Below, one piece after another: positions 59,856 through 64,000 of a stretch of 64,000 nt of DNA. Each line of letters starts with the position of its first letter. Within the stretch, counting starts at the first letter, position 1. The notes beneath the pieces were generated by a model. That model did no database searches, was not told the DNA's origin, and saw nothing but the letters and a program-made list of their open reading frames with translations. The stretch is from Aristolochia californica (taxonomy: Eukaryota > Streptophyta > Magnoliopsida > Piperales > Aristolochiaceae). Where the stretch lies: assembly GCA_029961685.1 (NCBI GenBank), contig JARWKL010000005.1:372001-436000 (forward strand). The letters run 5' to 3'. The translations under genes were made by a program, and so were the position numbers.

Positions 59856-61002
59856 ATGGCTTCCACAAGTGGAGAAGATGTTTCAAGAGGCAAATAACAA
59901 GTAAGTGATATTAACTTTCGTTTTTCAACTCTTGAACATCGTTTGGACAGTGTTGAAAACCTTTGTAAGAACTGGGAGGAGTTCGTTCAAAGGACGATTG
60001 AGGAGCATTTGCCAACTCCGAATTGGCTGAGAGGATTTGAGGAGGACGTCCATTCAGCCATGGCTGTCATGAGGGTAGAGATGGAACGGTTGGGGAAGGA
60101 CGTCAAAGACCTCTCTGGAGAGCTGCGTGCAAGACTCTCATTGTGCGAACAAACCTTGGTAAATGGAGGGGTTGTTCACACACAAGCAAAGATAAAGGTG
60201 CCTGAGCCAAAGTCTTTCAACGGAAAGAGAGACGTGAAGGTCATAGATAATTTTCTATGGCAAGTAGAGCAATACTTCCATGTTAGCAAGCTAAGGTTAG
60301 TACGACTGTCATGTTCTTATTTGATGATGTTATTCTATGGTGGAGAAGACGCATGGGAGATGAGCAAGAGGGAGAGGATCCTGTCCATACTTGGGAAGAT
60401 TTCAAGAGGGAGTTGCGGAGGCAGTTCTTTTCAAAAGATGTCGAGTACCAAACAAAGAAGGAACTTCGTGCCTTGACGCAGAAATATACTATTAGAGAGT
60501 ATGTACAATCCTTCACTTCCCTTATGCTTTGTATCTCCACATGACGGATGAGGATCGTCTCTTTTCCTTTCTTGTTGGCTTACATCCATGGGCTGAGCAA
60601 GAATTGAGAAGACGGGAGGTAAAGACACTAGTTTCAGCTTTATCTACGGTTGAAAAGTTAACCGAATATGACAAAATGAATGATTCGATTAATAAAGTGT
60701 CTAAGGAAAATAACAATGGTAAAACAAATTTAAAGAAGAAGGAGAAAGGGGAGAAGAAGTCATGGGTAAAGGACACCAAGGCTAGGCCAGAAGAGAATAA
60801 GAGAGGGGACAAACAGAGGAATAAGGTCCATTGTTTAATATGTGAGGGAGAGCACTATGCGAGGGATTGTCCTAAAAAGAGACTCCTCAATGCTGCTCAA
60901 ACAGAAACGAACAATGAAGGAATTGAGCTTAAGATGGGCTCTCTAACCTTCTCAATGTTGTTGTCCGTTCCAAGGATGAGAAGGTTGCTCCACTTCTGGT
61001 AA
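59856..61002 (+). pseudogene. Gypsy gag, disrupted
   Basis: The capsid region of the element starts at an ATG (59856) but meets a TAA at codon 14 (59895-59897). Coding similarity then runs through three frames: about 59898-60300, 60311-60540 and 60529-61002, so there are two frameshifts near 60300 and 60535. Typical gag pieces are visible: PEPKSFNGKRDVK, ILWWRRRMG, TWEDFKRELRRQFF, IREYVQSFTSLML and SFLVGLHPWAEQEL. A zinc knuckle, CLICEGEHYARDC (C-x2-C-x4-H-x4-C), lies near residue 105 of the last segment. It cannot yield an intact gag. The chromovirus-like character is a guess. Confidence 0.9.
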
Positions 61003-61019
61003 GAGCCTCAAGAGAACTT

Positions 61020-61367
61020 ATTTTTATCTCTCTAACACTTGTTAGACATACTGTTAAAGCAATGGTGGACATTGGCGCCACCCACAACTTTCTTTCGGAG
61101 GAGGAGGCTAGACGCCTAAGGATACGAGGAGAGAAAGATGGGAGCAAAATGAAAACTGTAAATTCTGCTGCTCGTGAAGTCCAAGGCATTGCCAGAAATG
61201 TCCCGGTGGTGATAGGCAAATGGGTAGAATTTCTGAATTTTACCATTGTTGGCATGGATGATTTCAAGGTAATTTTGGGAATGGAGTTTTTCACGGTTTG
61301 TAAAGCTTTTGGGATGCCTTGGGTTAGTGGGGATTATGGACGAGCAAAGTCTTTGTACTATTTCTGA
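61020..61367 (+). pseudogene. Gypsy aspartic protease domain, altered active site
   Basis: A retropepsin-like segment in a different frame from the flanking gag and RT. The active-site motif reads VDIGATHNF where D-[TS]-G-A is required, so the conserved residue after the catalytic Asp is lost. [10 protein letters not shown] is the C-terminal family motif. With the frame change, the gag-pol reading frame is broken on both sides of this domain. Confidence 0.8.
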
Positions 61368-62421
61368 AGTTGAGAACAAAGATGTAACAAAAAAGGACTT
61401 AATGCTATCAGCCCTCCAGCTTAAGAAATGTCTTAAGCAGGGTTGTTCTACTTACATTGCTTCTATTTGTGCTATGGAGCAGGATGAGGTCATGCCTACC
61501 TCTAAGGAGATACAAACCGTTTTGCATGAGTATAAAGACGTTATGCCTGAACAACTCTCAGTGAGGTTACCACCTAGGAGAGGGGTGGACCATCGCATAG
61601 AGCTTGAGCTCAGAGCAAGAAAGCCAGCACAAGCACCATACCGAATGGCGCCCAAAGAGTTGGACGAATTGCGAAGACAACTCAGTGAGCTGCTGGATTT
61701 TGGGTTCATAAAGCCAAGCAAAGCACCTCATGGGACCCCTATACTGTTTCAGACTAAGAAGGATGGAAGTATGAGACTATGCATCGATTATAGGGAGCTC
61801 AACAAGGTAACCATAAAGAACAAGTACCCTATTCCCCTTATTGCTGATTTCTTTGATCAATTAAAGGAGGCTAGAGTTTTCTCCAAACTGGATTTGCGAA
61901 GTGGCTATTACCAAGTTCGGATTGCTGAAGGAGACGAGGGGAAGACTACTTGTGACACGAGATATGGAGCTTACGAGTTCATGGTTATGCCCTTTGGCCT
62001 AACCAACACACCAGCAACATTATGCACTCTCATGAACGAGGTATTTTCGGAATACTTGGACAAGTTTGTCGTTGTTCATTTGGATGATATTGTGGTGTAC
62101 AACAAGAGTATAGATGAGCACAAAGAACATCTTCGAAAGGTATTCAAGAAATTGAGACACAATCAGGTGTATGTCAATGAAGAGAAGTGCTCGTTTGGGT
62201 TGCAAGAGGTGTCCTTTCTTGGACATTGGATAGGGGAAGGACAAATATGGATGGACAGCAAGAAGGTAGAGGTTGTGCGTGACTGGTCAATCCCTACCAA
62301 GGTGCGTGAGCTTAGAAGTTTTCTTGGTCTTGCAAATTATTATAGGAGGTTTATCAAGGGCTTCTCAGGTATAGCAGCCCACTTGACCGACCACCTCAAG
62401 AACGACCAAAAGTGGCAGTAA
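61309..62421 (+). pseudogene. Gypsy reverse transcriptase domain
   Basis: Long open stretch with RT signatures: [78 protein letters not shown]. The polymerase motif Y-x-D-D reads HLDD, a substitution of the conserved tyrosine. It ends in a TAA at 62419-62421, just before the RNase H domain, which continues in the same frame. It would not be expected to give a functional polyprotein. Confidence 0.93.
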
Positions 62422-62451
62422 ACGGACTCATGCTAAAGACCATTCCAGTAG

Positions 62452-62880
62452 TTGAAGGACACCATGATGGTTGAACCAGTGTTACACCTTGCGGATTTCA
62501 GCAAGTCATTTGAGGTACATACAGATGCTTCAAACTATGCCATTGGGGGTGTGCTAGAACAGGATGGACACCCAGTCGCTTACGAGAGTAAGAAGCTCAG
62601 TGAAACTGAGCAACGGTATACTATACAAGAAATATAAATGACGACGCTAGTGCATTGTTTACATCTTTGGAGGCACTATCTTTTAGGCTCCAAATTTATT
62701 GTAAGAACTGACAACGTCGCTTCTAACTACTTTCTTATGTAGAAAAAACTCAGTCCAAAGCAAACCCGATGGCAAGATTTATTGGCCGAGTTTGACTTTG
62801 AGATGATGTACAAGGCGGAAAATGCCAATGGTGCTACCGACGCACTGAGCAGGAAGGTGGATGCACCTAACTCTTATGAG
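62452..62880 (+). pseudogene. Gypsy RNase H domain, interrupted
   Basis: RNase H signatures FEVHTDASNYAIGGVL, PVAYESKKLSETEQRY, LWRHYLLGSKFIVRTDN and GATDALSRK are in one frame, but stops at 62635-62637 (TAA) and 62740-62742 (TAG) interrupt it. The tether region (GATDALSRK) follows near 62830. Confidence 0.9.
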
Positions 62881-64000
62881 GAAGAGACCAACCAGAGTTT
62901 GGCGCCCATAGCGCAACAAGCACCAGCATCATGCACGCATGCGATAGAGGAGAAGACTTGTGCGGCTGAATCCCCGCATACCGCAGCAATCGGCACTGGC
63001 TTCACGCGCACCATGAGCGGTGCGGTAGCAGCTGAACATGAAGAGGCGCGCGACGCGAACGTAGGCGCAGGAGATATGCTCTTTGCGCAAAGCAATAGCA
63101 CGCGCATGGAAGACCATCTTGGCACAAAAACAGAAAATGAGATTTTGCGATTACAAGCCTTAGCAGTAATTACACAAGTTGGTACAGAGTTGCTAGAAAG
63201 GATTCGCATTGGACTTCGCCAACACGCCCAAGCTTACAGCATTGTACAAGTTGCGGCCTTGGGCGAGACGAGAAGATTCTGGCTTGACGACGGATTACTC
63301 AAAACCAAAGGTAATCAACTTTATGTGTCTAAGTACGATAACCTCTTGAGGAAATGCCATGATACCTTATGGACAGGACATCCAAGCCAAATAAGGACAT
63401 TGGCTTTGCTGTCTGGCCAGTATTATTGGCCAGACATGGAGAATGATGTGGAGGAGTTTGTGCGCACGTGTCTTATTTTTCAATAAGATAAGATTGAACA
63501 ACGCAAGCCTAGGGGTTTGCTACAACCCGTACCTATTCCAAAGCGGTCGTGGGAGTCTGTTTCAATGCACTTCGTCTCAAGATTACGTAAGAAGGATGTG
63601 CTGGCATCTATCATGGTGGTGGTAGACAGATTTACTAAGTTTGGTACATTCGTAGCAGTGCCAAGTGATTGTACAGCAGACGAAACAGTTAGAGTGTTCA
63701 TGGCACATGTGGTGAAGCTTTGGGGTTTGCCCACAATGATCATCAGTGATCGTGACCCCAAATTCACAGGGAAATTCTGGACCGAGTTATTCAAGCTATT
63801 GGGAACATCTCTAAATTTTTTCACTAGTTTTCATCCTCAAAGTGATGGCCAAACTAAGCGGGTAAATGCTTTGTTAGAATAGTACTTACGCCATTTTGTT
63901 GCAGCAAATCAGAAAAACTGGCCAGACTTGTTAGACGTGACCCAGTTTTCATACAATTTGCAGAAATTTAAATCAACCGGGCACAGTCCTTTCGAGTTGG
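62881..64000 (+). pseudogene. Gypsy integrase region, interrupted, runs off the window
   Basis: In the same frame as RT. After a low-similarity linker (62880-63200) come the zinc-binding H2C2 part (CHDTLWTGHPSQIRTLAL, then a C-x-x-F where C-x-x-C is expected), a TAA at 63484-63486, the core (MVVVDRFTKF, MIISDRDPKFTG) and SFHPQSDGQTKRVN. The third catalytic residue, Glu, 35 residues after the second Asp, is Lys here. A TAG lies at 63880-63882. The rest of the integrase and the 3' LTR lie beyond the window. Confidence 0.9.

Overview
This is a nuclear DNA window from a flowering plant. The evidence is GT-AG introns, a chloroplast-targeted ribosomal protein bS21, a plant-type ATG4, GDSL lipases, a plant-specific WD40 protein, a Cassandra TRIM whose LTRs carry 5S rDNA, and plant LINE, SINE and Ty3/gypsy debris in AT-rich spacers and long introns. 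I cannot name the species. GC-rich coding exons beside AT-rich, TE-loaded introns would fit an early-diverging eudicot, a magnoliid or a similar woody plant, but that is a guess.

Layout. 1-4900: AT-rich spacer with a threefold tandem repeat (1669-2310) and unassigned low-copy sequence. 4972-13608: a GDSL esterase/lipase cluster on the plus strand, made of one decayed fragment and two intact three-exon genes with the same exon phases. 14034-20153 (minus): a SOBER1/acyl-protein-thioesterase-like gene that is complete in exon structure but carries several disabling changes, including loss of the catalytic serine. A LINE remnant sits in its long first intron. 21201-22032 (minus): plastid bS21. 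23833-25275 (plus): an intronless JINGUBANG-like WD40 gene. 27154-30733 (plus): a five-exon mitochondrial pyruvate carrier 2. 31080-31553: a structurally complete Cassandra element. 31981-35687 (minus): SPT4 with an unusual C-terminus. 37369-42033 (minus): ATG4 in eight coding exons. 44853-50312 (minus): a UBL-WLM-PUB metalloprotease (WSS1 class) with acidic EPDPDD repeats. 52638-59251 (minus): a small plant-specific protein with an EAR motif, whose 5.2 kb first intron holds a degraded LINE. From about 59560 to the right edge: the 5' part of a degenerate Ty3/gypsy retrotransposon.

The genes do not form a pathway. This is ordinary plant gene-space in which housekeeping genes (bS21c, MPC2, SPT4, ATG4, WSS1-like) are spread apart by transposable elements. 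The most notable items are an in-frame, stop-free 84-nt intron that splits the HEXXH active site of the WSS1-like protease, the intact Cassandra TRIM, the SOBER1-like gene with a Ser-to-Thr nucleophile, the altered SPT4 tail, and a family of tRNA-derived SINEs. I found no CRISPR array, rRNA gene, tRNA gene or gene cluster that looks like an undescribed system. Exon boundaries were set by eye from splice consensus, reading frame and family similarity, and no alignment was run.
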